Of a stretch of DNA of 64,000 bases, positions 1 through 11,177 are shown in pieces (position 1 is the stretch's first letter; each line of letters opens with the position of its first letter). Origin of the DNA: Hydnum rufescens UP504 (Eukaryota > Basidiomycota > Agaricomycetes > Cantharellales > Hydnaceae); contig MU128969.1 in the NCBI GenBank assembly GCA_014904985.1, positions 1 through 64,000 on the forward strand. Direction: 5' to 3'. The notes beneath the pieces were generated by a model, which had not been told where the DNA came from, made no database searches, and saw only the letters and a program-made list of their open reading frames with translations. Position numbers and translations under genes: made by a program.

Positions 1-792
1 GAGAGTGCATTTCTGGTCTGTTCGACTTGTGTTTGGTACCATTCGAAAGGTATGAATCGTGGCTTTCCGAGAGTTATATGGGAGTACCTCTCCAATCAAA
101 ACTGACAGAGTTATAGAACGAATTCAATTTCTGTGTGTAGCCATAATTGATTTCGTAATAGGTCACATGATCATTCCAATGGCTGGGATCAATGGATATT
201 CGCATTTTCTGATACTGGATGTTTTTATCTTCCACACCGTATGATGAAATCCTCCGTATTCTTGCACGCTTGGCACACAATGTGTATGGTTCAAGTGTTA
301 CTCAACCATTGCTCAATGAGACCTTTGGGTATGTCTCTCACTTATGGGCAACAAAAATGGAGTTGGCATTAGATTGCCCTTGATTCAAAAAACACCCTAA
401 TGATGTGTATGATCAAGAGAAGTTTTGAATACTTCTATACACTATCTATACATGGTTGTACTGTACTGCATTGTAGTGTAAATCGTATTTTGTTTGTGTT
501 CGTATTTCCCAGGAATATCTGGTCCCAGGAGTAAACACGCTACATTGTTCTCACTGTCCCCCTCTGCATGGATGTAGACTTCTTCAGCTTTCCGCATGCA
601 GCATTGCACTCTATATTCCACCTCGGCGTGGATTTCGGGTGACACACAAAACCACAACTATGCTGTTCAGTGTTCCTTTCCACCTAGAGTGGAGGGTATC
701 TGAGCGCAAGTTCTTAGTGTCTCCTCTTGCTCTCACACCTCAGCGCGTGTTGCAAGTGGTGATTTTTATCTCTGGCAGCAGTCTTCTCCAGT
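1..792. other. No supported gene
   Basis: Only short overlapping reading frames on both strands are present and none resembles a known protein. The stretch lies immediately upstream of the first copy of the multicopy gene family and may hold its promoter and 5' untranslated region, but I see no motif that proves it. Confidence 0.5.
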
Positions 793-2289
793 ATGGCTGG
801 TATGAAATCAAAGATTCAGACTGCAAGGAAGCACACTCCACGGCCACGACATGCAGCAGTTGCCACACCCATGAGCTCCAGTAATGGAAGCAATGGCAGC
901 AATGATCTGGATAGTGTGCCAGCATCTAAGAGGTCCTTGTGACATGCTAGCACCACAAAGCTCAGTATGACCTCAAATTCAGCCACGAAGGAGAAACCCC
1001 TTCAGACCACCAGCCAGCCTAGTGGGAGCCATGCCACCAGCCCTCACCCCTCCAGAACATCCTCAACTAGACTTGTGGTTGAGATCCCATCACAGAAGGT
1101 GTTAACCGCACCCTACACCTTGAATAAAATATCCAACAAGCCTACTCGCGCGTCATCTCCATTCAGATATTTATCAGCGTCTTCGTCGGCATGCACACCA
1201 GTTGCTGATTTTGACTCTAATGATGAAGATTTTGGAACACCATTTGAACACGAGTTAGAGGATGGTCAAGCTAGTGTGACACAGGGAGATGATGGACTCG
1301 ATGCTACTGGGGATTCTTTCCTTGACTCTATCAATGCCAGTAGTGTGCCTGCATATCATGGCCCAAAAAGTTGTGATACCGATGTGAGAAATCAGCATGA
1401 GGTCTCACCCCCTGGTCTCTTGGACATCCAATCCCCTCCGTATTATAATCACGTTATTCCCAATCATGGCAACACCTCCATTCACAGTCCCCATCCTGAT
1501 TCCCCTGACACGCCCATTTTGGATATCATGGATGGGACCCATGACGACTTTTTGTTGAGCGATGGTGATAGTGATAATGCTGTGCCTCTGAAAGTGAGGG
1601 GCAATGCCAAGCCCCATTCTAAGGCAGTTGTGTCCCCCCAACCTGTCTCCCACTTGTCGGAAGAGCCAAGTTCAGATGAAGATGATGAGGATCTCAAAGG
1701 AGGGCCGTTTACCACCCCGGAGGTAGAAAAGATTAAGGCTGAATACGCAGCATTTGACAAGTGAATTGCGGGACTGGCGAGGGAAATGGGTCATAGTGTT
1801 AATTCAATTCAAAAGATTGGTGGGTGGGTGTCACGAGTAGTTCATCCACGTAAAACTATTGCCTGGAACGTGTTCCAATCCAGCTATCCTACCAACCCTG
1901 ACAAGTCAGTGAGCCAATCTGATTATACCAAAAATACAGTTTGCCCTGCCTATGATGAGCTCATTAAGAAGTATGGAGGAGAGAAGTCTGAGGATTGGGC
2001 AGCAGAATCAGCTCGCCTGGTTAAGGAGTACACAGAGACTAGGGCGGCGATAAGTGCAGACATCGCAAAGCATGGGGGGGAAGTTGCAAAAATCATCACT
2101 AGCCACAAGAGGGCATGGCAAAAGGATTTCAGGGCCTTGGCAAGCTTTGGGGTGCATTGTTATTTGACAGTGCTTGCAGATAATGCCTGCTCTCCCACTG
2201 CTCATGCTCAGAATGGGCAGCTATTTGGGACTGCAGAGATGGAATTGTACTACAAGTCCAGGCGTGACTTCAAGTCTCACATTGGGTAG
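793..2289 (+). pseudogene. Multicopy hypothetical gene family, copy 1, 5' part
   Basis: I do not recognise a function. One continuous frame runs from an ATG at 793 to 2289 and is broken only by two in-frame TGA codons, at 940-942 and 1762-1764. The first 320 or so residues are Ser/Pro/Asp-rich and low in complexity. A conserved core follows (around YDELIKKYGG, then a Lys/Ala-rich helical stretch, then HAQN) and is shared with the copy at 5175-7091. The frame stops just before an inserted dispersed repeat (2325-2582), and the probable C-terminal part resumes at 2905. The two TGA codons could have arisen from CGA by C-to-T change, fitting the CpG loss in this part of the window. Selective readthrough is possible but less likely. 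It probably belongs to the multicopy hypothetical families of Agaricomycetes and is a relic. Confidence 0.6.
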
Positions 2290-2324
2290 TCTGGGACCCC
2301 TTTGAATAGACGGAGGTGGGTACC

Positions 2325-2582
2325 AAATTGTATTGTTCGTTAAGGCACCAAATAAATCACGTGATTTGTGAGGATGAGGTCGTAGGGAGATGGAAATCAC
2401 TGGGGTGGAGACTGACTGTCCCAAACATCACCCTATGGTAGAAAGAATATGAAAAATATCCAGAGCCAGTTCTTTACTGCCATTTTTCCGTCACCATGGC
2501 CCAATTGGGTTACCCGTAAGAATCAGGTGATTTATTTGGGACCTTAACCGCCATACATTTGGATGGCAATAGCCAATATAAT
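2325..2582 (+). repeat. Dispersed repeat, copy 1 (second copy inverted at 62629-62860)
   Basis: This 258-base block matches the reverse complement of 62629-62860 over its whole length, with a shared start (AAATTGTATTG), a shared middle (GGGTTACCCGTAA) and a shared end (AATAGCCAATATAATT). Internally it has imperfect inverted arms at about 2340-2366 and 2521-2547, both bearing AAATAAATCAC and beginning or ending in TTAA. This looks like a short non-autonomous element that landed within or beside copy 1 of the multicopy gene. No transposase is encoded. Confidence 0.7.
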
Positions 2583-2904
2583 TGGGTACTATGTTACGTC
2601 CATACAAAGCAATCCCAGCCTCTATATAGAGGCTGGTGTTCCTGCCTACACATTGGGGACGTATACACATTTATATTGTCTGCCAAGGCAGGGGTTAGGA
2701 AGGCAGAGGAGCATAAAGCTCAGACTTTGTGACATGAGCGAGAAGAGGCCTTCAAGAACCCCAATAAGGCAAAAGGGAAGGTTTTGAAAATGCTGATTCA
2801 GCTATTTGGTAAGTTTGCTCAATGCATAGCTTCTTGACAGTTCCTATGCTAATCCTGCTTGAGTAGAGCCGTTCATTTGTTGGACCACATTCCCTTGGCT
2901 GAAA

Positions 2905-3759
2905 TTGCCCCAAAAACTCCTCTCACACAACTTGGTGATCCATGGAGTACTGCCATTGTCTTGCTTCCGGCTTTTCAGTTCACTCTCGATTGATCACTAC
3001 AGTGTCAGCAAGATCCAAGCCATGTATAATGCTCTAGAGAATGGGCAGCTCAAAGTATCTGAGTGTACCCATGAGGAATCAAACTCCGGGGAGACCGTTC
3101 TCATTACTGATAGTGGTGGCCAAGTGCTAATGATGGTAGCGAGTGCATTGGAAATGATTGGGGCCAAGAAGAAGCTGGATTCAAAGAGGGCAGCTGAGCG
3201 GGCGGTTGTGAGGGCTCAGGCAGTGGATACGATGATTGATGGAGGGGATTCTGGAGGGGATTCTGATGGGCATCATGGGAATGGGCATCCGGTCAGGAAC
3301 CCAAGTCACACTGTCATGGTGAACTCGGACAGGATTGTGACCCAAGGACTGGGGAAGAGGCCACGGAAGGGTGGGGATGATTTTAATCAGCCGCGCAAGA
3401 TGAAGCATCTGCAAGTCAAGTCTGCGGAGATCATTGATGACTTGGATGAAACCCCAACTGCTGGACCGTCCCACCTCCATGTGCAAGCTATGAGTTCTCA
3501 TTGTAATGATGTGCAACAGCATTCCGCATTCTCAAGTGACAGTGAGGCTACTGTTGGGATTCCCCTTCAGCATACCACTGGGGTCCCAATTGTGCCAACA
3601 TTCAATCCACATGATCCATTTTCTATGATGGATGATGTGCTGATTCCAAATAGGGACATGAGTTTCCCTTTACTTGATCCTTCATTATTTCAAGGCCCTG
3701 AGTTTGAAGCACTTGTAGCACAATACCAAAGTAGATATGAAGTAGACAGATTTTATTAA
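2905..3759 (+). pseudogene. Multicopy hypothetical gene family, copy 1, 3' part
   Basis: An open frame of about 284 residues, reading through from weak homology near 2790. Its segment around ETVLITDSGGQVLMMV aligns with LDILLIVDHNGDVILSL in copy 2, and both are followed by a Lys-rich patch (GAKKK, AASKK). Downstream is a basic cluster (GKRPRKGG...QPRKMK) that could be a nuclear localisation signal, then a Ser/Asp/Pro-rich tail ending in a Phe/Leu-rich acidic motif (MSFPLLDPSLF) of the sort seen in transcriptional activators. That last reading is inference. It is separated from the 5' half by the inserted repeat and about 300 bases of uncertain sequence that may include an intron. Confidence 0.5.
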
Positions 3760-5174
3760 TGGTTTCTTAATGTGTTTGTACTGTGGCCTTAATGGAAGGT
3801 TGTTTTATTTAAGAATTCTAAGTTGTTCCTTCAAGGCAGAATGGAAAGACTCGCAATAGTGGTCTTCAATTGAGTCTGCTCAAGTCCTGAGTGCTAAGTC
3901 CTAATTCGGGTCAATTTCGGCCAACTTTCAGCCCAAAGCTCAAGTGAGAGATTTCAATGGGGCAGACCGATTCGGCCGAAATAGTGATGGGACCTACTTA
4001 GGTACCATTATCTGCCCCGGAAGTGGTACCTAACTAGGTAGGCTTAGATGACTGACCAAGGTGTTGGCAGCAGTTGTAGCTGGAAGACAAGAAACAGGTA
4101 CCATATACACAATAGATCAATACAATACTAGGGCTAGTACTGTAGACAAGATTCACTATGAATGAATATTTGGTGTTACCTGAGAGTGAAGGGGAAAGAT
4201 TCTCAGCAAGATTTGGGGTGTGATTTTTGGGACAAATTCAGGTGAATCTCCACAGCCGAACAGACCCTTAACCACTGGACTAGGCTCAGATTAATCTCCA
4301 AAACCTGGATATGTCTCTTAATTTTGCTTCCCATGAGCTCCAAGACACATGGCAAGACCAGTGACATCATGCTCCAACTACTCCACAAGCTCAGCAAACT
4401 AGGGACATCATTCCCTTTATGAATGACATCACTATGACATCACACTCTATGGATGACTCAGCTATGACCACATTATGACATCATTTCTTTATTTCTCTTT
4501 TGTTCTACTCCACTATGATCTCATAGCTTTATTACTCTTTTGTTCTTGCCCCATGCACAGCCACCTTCAGAAAGGTATATAAGCTAGCAGATTTTCTTGT
4601 ACCCCCCCATCTCCTGACTCTGAAAATCAACCACTGTCTACTACTGTCAACCATTCTGCTTATAATCTAAAAGAACAGTCTATCTAAAGCCATCTACATG
4701 AAATACTAAAGCCAAGGATAGTTGCAGAACCTAAGGTTAGAGTTGCTGGACATCCAAGGAAAAAGTAAGCATAATGAAATACAAGAAGATAGAAGCATAC
4801 TAACAAAACTAACCAAGCACTGACCATTCTATAACCCACAGATATCTGCATTTTGACCAGGAGGATGTAAACAAGGGCACACAAATATCAGTAAATGAAT
4901 GAACACAACACAAACATGTATAAGCCTTTCTACAAGCATCCCCCACATATAAGCCTTCCTATAAGCATCTACAATATATCATTGACTATAACTAGTCCAT
5001 ATCACATTCCATTCTCCAATAAACACATACACATCTTGCAGAGAGTGATCAACCATTGACATGAACCAACCCATTTGAATAAACAGAAACACAGTCTCCC
5101 ATCTACACACTGGCTGAACCAGATTTTTATTTGACAGTCATTGGAGCTCCCAACCCTTCTTCTATACTGTTCTT
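3760..5174. other. Repeat-derived, CpG-poor intergenic sequence
   Basis: No coding region is supported. The segment at about 3990-4050 contains inverted GGTACC-type motifs similar to those at about 9370-9410, so it is probably part of a dispersed repeat. From 4258 to 5260 I find no CpG. A promoter-like cluster lies at 4362-4582. Confidence 0.5.
4362..4582 (+). promoter_or_regulatory. TGACATCA cluster with TATA-like box
   Basis: Four exact TGACATCA octamers occur at 4362-4369, 4424-4431, 4435-4442 and 4476-4483. A GGACATCA variant is at 4403-4410 and an AP-1-like TGACTCA at 4454-4460. A TATATAAG follows at 4575-4582. TGACATCA is one CpG-to-CpA change from the ATF/CREB palindrome TGACGTCA. The arrangement looks like a promoter, possibly of a decayed retroelement, but no adjacent intact gene is driven by it. 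Confidence 0.4.
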
Positions 5175-7091
5175 GTGCTGACAATCTTATATGCAGTCTC
5201 TGCCTCTGAATACACAAGTAATGTGGTTCAGCTGGCTGTTATGAGTTGTACTTGTAACCTCGCTTATGTACGAATAACCAAGCCAATCACGCCATCACGT
5301 GACCTTCACCCTTGCCGCCATTGTGCCTTCCCCTTTCAGCAATTCCTATTATATACATCCTTCCTTTATTCAACACCCCTTTATCCATAAAACCCTTTTG
5401 ATCTCTAATAGTATAAGTAGTTACTTGATGTACACTTGCTCTCTAGAAGATCGAGAATATATTGTCAACCGATTGAATTCCACTCTCGCAATCTCAGTTA
5501 TTGCTCGCAACTCTCATCTCAAAACCTTCACCTATTAAGTCTCAAGAAGCTGGTCTTCCTCATACATACTCGTCTCTTGTCACTTATGTAATCCCCACTT
5601 TGCGACTCCCTCATCAATTGCCTTAAGGGCATTTCCTTGTATTTGTGTCAATTACATCATCGTATCTTTCGCCTTGAGTACAACCCTTAACACTGGCATA
5701 CCTTAAGCTTATTGAGTCTTTTGGAGGCAAGGACTCTGATGCTGGCAGCAGAAGCCACAAGGCTCATTGCAGAACATGATGGTGCGAAGGCTGCTGCTGT
5801 GAAACAGATTGCACAGTCAGGAGGGGATATCACTTGGATTATGTCTGCTCAGAAGGAAAAATGGACACATGATATGCAATGGCTCACAACCATGGATGTG
5901 CATGCGATGTTTATTATGGTTAGCAGTAACACTGCATCCCCTGCTGCTCATGCACAAAATGAATGCCACCTGGGATCTATTGAGATGTCCAAATGGTTTA
6001 ACACCAAATTCTCAATGGCTGCCAAGATTTCTGATATATATCATTTCATTCTTTCAAAACATTCTCAGCACGAGGCATTGCATGAGTTTACAGCTGAGGA
6101 GTCCCAGAAGAAGAGAGCATTTGATCTCAGCAATGTCTACAAGACCCAGACAGCCATCAAGGGCATGCTTGCTGCCCTATTCAAGCCATACATGGAATTT
6201 TCAGTCTTCCCATGGACAAACTTGGTGAAGATTCTAATCGAGCACAAGCTCATACTCAGGAATTTTTTGCCCAATGCCCAGTTTCCAAACTTCAGTTCTG
6301 AGTATAGTGATCACTATGGAATGTCACATTGGAAGGCCTTATACTTTGTGCTTCAGGATACCAATCCTAAGAGGAAGGTTACACTCAGCAGCCTCAATGA
6401 TTGGCCAGAGGGGGATGCATTGGATATCCTGTTGATTGTTGATCACAATGGGGATGTAATACTATCACTGAAGGGGGCTAGGGATGCTGCCTCCAAGAAG
6501 GTCACTGGAGGGAGCTCAGGTGGTGGTGCTAAGTGAAGGAATGCTGGTGATGGTCTCATCGATGGTGGGGTGACAAAGAAGATATGAGAGTTGTCATCAG
6601 ATCTAAGGAAGGGGACCAAGAGGGCCAAAGGAAAGTGGAAGTTGACACCACTCTCTAGTGCCTATATCAACAGCAAAAGTGACAATGCTGTAGAGAGTGA
6701 CCCCTCTGGGCCCTCTGAGGTACATCTTGGAAATGAACTGCAACCACAACCAAAGCCCCAGCCTTGTTTTTCCAACTCACAAGCCTCTCCCTCTGTCTCT
6801 GGTGTCACCTCAGGCCCTCCACCTGCACCAATTGACCTCCCAAGGACAGACTGGAGAGAAGTGGACTTATCATATTTCAATCCCACCTCATTTGATAATA
6901 CCTTCAATGCATTCCCTGGATCCATGAATGGAACCATGGACTGCAATGCTGACATGATTCTGCTCTGTCAGACTTCTACCCTACAACACAGTGATTATCC
7001 TGGAACTGCACAACCTGATGACCTATTTGGGTTTTCAATGGGGCACCAACAAGGACATGCAGTGTTGGAGGGAAAAATCCCTACCACATAG
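5175..7091 (+). pseudogene. Multicopy hypothetical gene family, copy 2, interrupted by a solo LTR
   Basis: Function unknown. The reading SASEYTSNVVQLA just before the LTR and AYLKLIESFGGKDSD just after it together match SQSDYTKNTVCPAY and YDELIKKYGGEKSED in copy 1, so the LTR at 5237-5692 entered a coding exon. A one-base shift near 5730-5745 follows (TGGCAGCAG here, TGGGCAGCAG in copy 1). The frame then runs to 7091 with two in-frame TGA codons, at 6534-6536 and 6585-6587. The middle contains the shared HAQN motif and a roughly 150-residue helical region. The C-terminal part is Pro/Ser-rich. It is clearly decayed, and the in-frame stops again fit CGA-to-TGA change. Confidence 0.65.
5237..5692 (-). 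mobile_element. Solo LTR with CTGGC target-site duplication
   Basis: The block begins TGTTA and ends TAACA and is flanked on both sides by CTGGC (5232-5236 and 5693-5697). Its left end (TGTTATGAGTTGTACTTG) matches the reverse complement of the right end of the LTR at 8974-9334, so it is a member of the same family in the opposite orientation, 456 bases long. No internal retroelement sequence is attached, so it is a solo LTR left by recombination. It has about a dozen CpGs inside a flank that has almost none. Confidence 0.85.
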
Positions 7092-8973
7092 AGTTCCCTT
7101 TCAGCATCAAATTTTCTGATGAACGAATTAAAAATGTACCAATATGTCGTTCCAATAACAAGCCTTTTGTCTGTTCATGGATGAGCATGAATTCCATATG
7201 CCTGAAAAGATGTAAATGGAATGCTCATTTCCTTTGTACACAAGTCAATCTCCTGGGGTCTTCAACAGGCCACAGGGACTGTATTCATTTATGCCCTACC
7301 ATAAGCCATGATATGGTGGTCCCAGCAATTCAACTTGCCCTTCTGTATATTGTCTTGAATTCTCCTTCAATCTGCTCATACGGATCTTGTTGCCTCAAGG
7401 GCAACTCTAACGAATGGTTATTATGTAATACAATGGATTACACACCCAGGCCTTCATTCCTACTTGTGGATACATTTACATAATCAAATAGGGGCAAATG
7501 CAGCACTCTTGAGGAGTATTTGTCAAATTTCTCCGTCAGTTTTGATCAGATCAGCTCGGAAAAGTAGCATCCAGAAATATATGATTCACACCTATCCAAC
7601 AATACTGAGCACGAGTCAATCCAATTAAAATTACATGTTCTAGAACAATTTTACTATGGAATCCATGCTCTTAAGGAGTATTTTCCGCTTTTCAAAGTCA
7701 ATTCGTATCCGATCGACCCACAAATATAGCGCCCTAAAAGCTGTGATCAATACCTATTGAATTATACTGATTATGTGTTTGTCGGATTAAAACTGGAGCT
7801 TCTGGAACTATTTCACCTGCTCATTCATAATTAGAAGGTGTATTTTTCGAATTTCTCTGTCAATTTTGATCGTATTTGCATGGAACAACCGTGCCTAGAA
7901 AGGTATTAAAAATTCCCATCCAATGGTATGAAGGGTGTTGCGAACAAAGAAGAACTCAGTGTTCTATATATGAATTTCCCCCTTGTCTCAGGAGAACATC
8001 ATTCCCCCTTCCAATTTTCAAATATCAAATATTGTCTGGCAGCCTTATATCAGAAGGATAGAACATTCAGGACGACTTATTCCACCATTCCTCAAGGGAA
8101 TATGTCCAAAAGGGAAGGAGAAATAGTCATTTTATGCTCTATCCTATCCCCAGACTTGTAAATTGGATATCTCTGTCAGTTTTGAAGCTTTTGACTTGAT
8201 TCCTTTTTCTACATATTTCCCCTATCCCCCTGCTTCCGTCAGATATTTGATCTCATAGCTGTGTTGTATATTAAGCGAATTGTGTTGAAAATTCCATTGT
8301 CTTCCCCCTCCCCAGTCTGAAGCACTGAAGTATTGCTGCTGGATTTCCAGGTGAATTCCACCTGAGGACATTGCTACTACTACACTTTGTCTAAGGCCAC
8401 AAGACTAGGACCTTGGAGTGTGGTATTTGTGGCATAATTTCCCCTTTATTCATCTGCTTGAGCAACTACTGCTGACAGCAGATTATCTTCTATCCTAAAG
8501 ACCCTCCTACACTCAGACCTGAACATTCAGATTATTTTGGTGCCCCCCATTCTTTGTTCTCAATTCCATATCACAGACTGTGGCAGAGATTCCCCCTTTT
8601 TCTCTTGCTTACAGCAGAGATTGGCATGCATGATTTTGGAGGTCCCAGTACCACATCAGATGGTCTCAACTATGAGAATGGGGTTGCACATAACTCTATG
8701 GATGTGATGCAGTCTACCTGGGGACTTGACAGCCTTGGATTGTCTACATCATTTCAACAGTGTTGACTTAGTGTCATGCTCCTCTCAGGTTGATGCCCTT
8801 ATGCACCTTTAACTTAGTCTCATGTTTCTCACTAACTTGCCTATAGTAACTTCTTAATGCTATAAGTCTACCCTTGCCATAAGTATATGTATAGGTTGGT
8901 GCATGTTGCAGGCATAAAGTTCAGAGACTGGGGCCTCATTGGGGCCCAACTTGGTCTGGCTGATATGGGGTAT
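7092..8973. other. No supported gene; degraded repeat-like sequence
   Basis: Several frames of 60-100 residues occur, but none carries a recognisable motif. The frame at 8554-8766 ends in a Ser/Asn/Gly-rich tail that is only loosely reminiscent of the C-termini of the multicopy family, too weak to claim. Confidence 0.4.
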
Positions 8974-9334
8974 TGTTAAGGGTCGTTCCTAGTATGGGGG
9001 AGTGATTATGTAATCAGGCCAAGTAGGAACAGGAAGCCCTTAATATATCTGATGAGTGGATTTGCAAAGCGAATGATTACATAATGTCATGGAAGATGAG
9101 AATGCAGAGATCAGAGCAAAAGAACTGAATTCCCAAGAGACTAGAGACAAGAGAGAATGGATGAAGAGAGAGTCAGGTACAGACATATATTCTCAATCTT
9201 TCTAAGGAGCTAGAGTACTGGAGATAGCTACTTATATAGAGATCAAGGACAATAAGGGAGGAAATACAATAAGGTGAGGGGGATGAGGTCATGTGATGGG
9301 GTTATGTAAGAGGTTGCAAGTACGACTCGTAACA
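8974..9334 (+). mobile_element. Solo LTR with GGTAT target-site duplication
   Basis: 361 bases starting TGTTAAGGGTCG and ending CGACTCGTAACA, flanked by GGTAT at 8969-8973 and 9335-9339. The ends are inverted TGTTA/TAACA as expected for LTRs. It is related to the LTR at 5237-5692 in opposite orientation. There is no retroelement body, so it is a solo LTR. Confidence 0.88.
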
Positions 9335-9444
9335 GGTATTTGGCCCAATTGGGCCCCATGTCAGGAGGGCCTCCCTAAGTACCAAAAGTGCCTGGGATTT
9401 GGTACCTAAGAAGGCCCTGATATATGGTGGTCCAAGGTGAACCA

Positions 9445-9654
9445 GCAATTGCACTAGCTGAAAACCCCCAATTTCATGCCTGATCTAAACATATCAATGT
9501 TCAATTTTATTTTATTCAAGAAGCAATACAACAGGGAATTGTGGCAGTCTACTGGTGCCCTACCAACAAAATGACTGTGGACATATTTACAAAGTCCTTG
9601 CCATGCCCAAAATTTGCAAGCTTCCAGGATGATTTAGGGATGGTATTGGTCTGA
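9445..9654 (+). pseudogene. Ty1/copia polyprotein, C-terminal RNase H end (remnant)
   Basis: The reading starts AIALAENPQFHA, meets an in-frame TGA at 9481-9483, then continues SKHINVQFYFIQEAIQQG. It ends with the hallmark CPTNKMTVDIFTKSLP and stops at 9652-9654 just before a polypurine tract (GAGGGGGAG) and an LTR. Copia RNase H domains carry HARSKHI here, so the TGA replaces an Arg codon (CGA to TGA). Only about 70 residues of the polyprotein remain. Sequence upstream of 9445 is frame-broken. Confidence 0.85.
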
Positions 9655-9661
9655 GGGGGAG

Positions 9662-9846
9662 TATTGGAATGAATTCATCCTGATAAGGAAAGATTCTGGA
9701 AGGATCTGGAAACCCCTATGTCTGTCTAGCACCTCAATCCTAGATGAGACCAGCATATTCTAGTACATTAGATTTATGTATATATACCATGAAATTCCTC
9801 ACAGAATTCAAGTTGTTTCTAAACTAAAAGACTATCACTTCTAACA
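9662..9846 (+). mobile_element. Copia 3' LTR (185 bases)
   Basis: It follows the polypurine tract directly after the copia stop codon. It begins TATTGGAAT (a probable TGTTGGAAT with a changed second base) and ends TTCTAACA, the inverted-end arrangement of copia LTRs. A TATA-like TATATATACC is internal. The 5' LTR is not in the window at a detectable distance. Confidence 0.65.
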
Positions 9847-9894
9847 GAGTGTGCAGACCCCACCACAACAGGAACATGACCCAAGGAGACAGGA

Positions 9895-10038
9895 CCACAC
9901 ACCCACTGCTGCAGGTGTGTGGTCATATAAGGTAAGTATTCCTTTCTCCATAGCTACAAATGGGCAAAAAGAGCAGCACTTGCTGCTCTTTTTGCCCAGG
10001 GTTTAAACATTTAACTAATGCTATATTTATTGTTCTAG
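9895..10038 (+). repeat. Hairpin/intron module A
   Basis: Hairpin 1 is at 9895-9922 (CCACACACC...GGTGTGTGG). The donor GTAAGT starts at 9932. Hairpin 2 is at 9962-9997 with perfect 17-base arms around a 2-base centre. A TTAACTAAT branch-like motif precedes TTCTAG at 10033-10038. Confidence 0.65.
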
Positions 10039-10102
10039 GCCATCTCCCACCCATGAACAAATGACAGTGCACACAGGAAGCCACAGAGAAGAAGACAAAG
10101 AG

Positions 10103-10241
10103 CCACACACCTGCTGCTGCAGGTGTGTAACTATATAAGGTATGAATTTTTTTAATAGCTATGAACATGCAAAGAGAGCAGCAGTCACTGCTCCCTTTGC
10201 ACAAGTTTTGATTTTAACTAACATGTTATTTCCCATTCTAG
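10103..10241 (+). repeat. Hairpin/intron module B
   Basis: Hairpin 1 has perfect 10-base arms (10105-10114 and 10119-10128). The donor GTATGA starts at 10140. Hairpin 2 is at 10169-10200 (13-base arms, one mismatch). TTAACTAAC precedes ATTCTAG, which ends at 10241. Confidence 0.65.
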
Positions 10242-10514
10242 ATTGGGGAGTCCCAATGCATGAACACCTGGGCAGCCACAAGCCCACACCAACCCACAGA
10301 CCCACCAGGACCCCCACAACCCACACATGATTACACACAAACACACAAACAAACTGAAGGACCACACACACACAAAGCCACAGAGAAAAAGATGGAGCCA
10401 CATGTCAGAAATCAAGGCTAGCTGACTGCCTTTCTCAGACCTTTTTCCTTTTATGGTACACATTCCTTTCATGGCACTGCATGTATAGTTTAGCAGAATT
10501 CTCTGAAGGCTTTC

Positions 10515-10539
10515 CTCAGTCCTCTATAACAAGACTGAG
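10515..10539 (+). repeat. 25-base hairpin, copy 1
   Basis: Arms CTCAGTC and GACTGAG surround an 11-base loop CTCTATAACAA. A near-identical hairpin of the same length lies at 11178-11202, while the surrounding sequence is not conserved. Another hairpin (AGTGCC...GGCACT) lies at 10562-10588. Confidence 0.6.
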
Positions 10540-11177
10540 GTAAGCCCAGTAGCTGTAATGAAGTGCCTCCTGGATTCAGGAGGGCACTCATTGTCATACT
10601 TGGACAAAGTGGAGTCAACAGATTGGGAGCAGGAATGAGGGAAGGTGAGAAGAGGTAATCACACTGCCCTCAGCACTAGCTTTGGGCAGAGGAGCTGGAC
10701 ACAGAGCTAAGCACTGGCTTTGCTCTGAGTCCAGGGGAAAAGAATGCAAGGGAGTGGGGATCATGGTGAAAGACATAAAGTAGTGACTGGCCAAGTGGCA
10801 CAGTCACTATCTAAGGAGAGGATGGGGGATCAGTGAGAGGGAGGGAGTGTCCTACTCACTGCTTTCCTGCTAGGGTCCAGAGGTGTTACTCCCAGACTAG
10901 GAAAGGCCTAGTATTAGTGGCTACTAGACAGGCCAACCAGATAGACAAGTAGAAGCAAAGACAGAAGCAGGTTTCATGGTTTCTCACTAGGTGACAAAGA
11001 TCCAGGCAAAGGTTAACTATTGATTCCATGGAATCTGCTGTATATACATGACTTTTGAGTCCTAACTTAATTACATAATACACTATATTACAGTAGCACT
11101 GTCATCACACTCTCCTTTGAACCCCTTTTCTTACATATTGTATATAGATACTTTTTAGGTATTTTCTACAATAAATA

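Noticed and set aside
793..7091. TGA codons as selenocysteine or programmed readthrough
   Set aside because: No SECIS-like structure is visible, fungi of this group lack selenoprotein machinery, and the same TGA-for-Arg change occurs in the unrelated copia fragment.
8554..8766. Third copy of the multicopy gene family
   Set aside because: Similarity is limited to low-complexity Ser/Asn composition; none of the core motifs is present.
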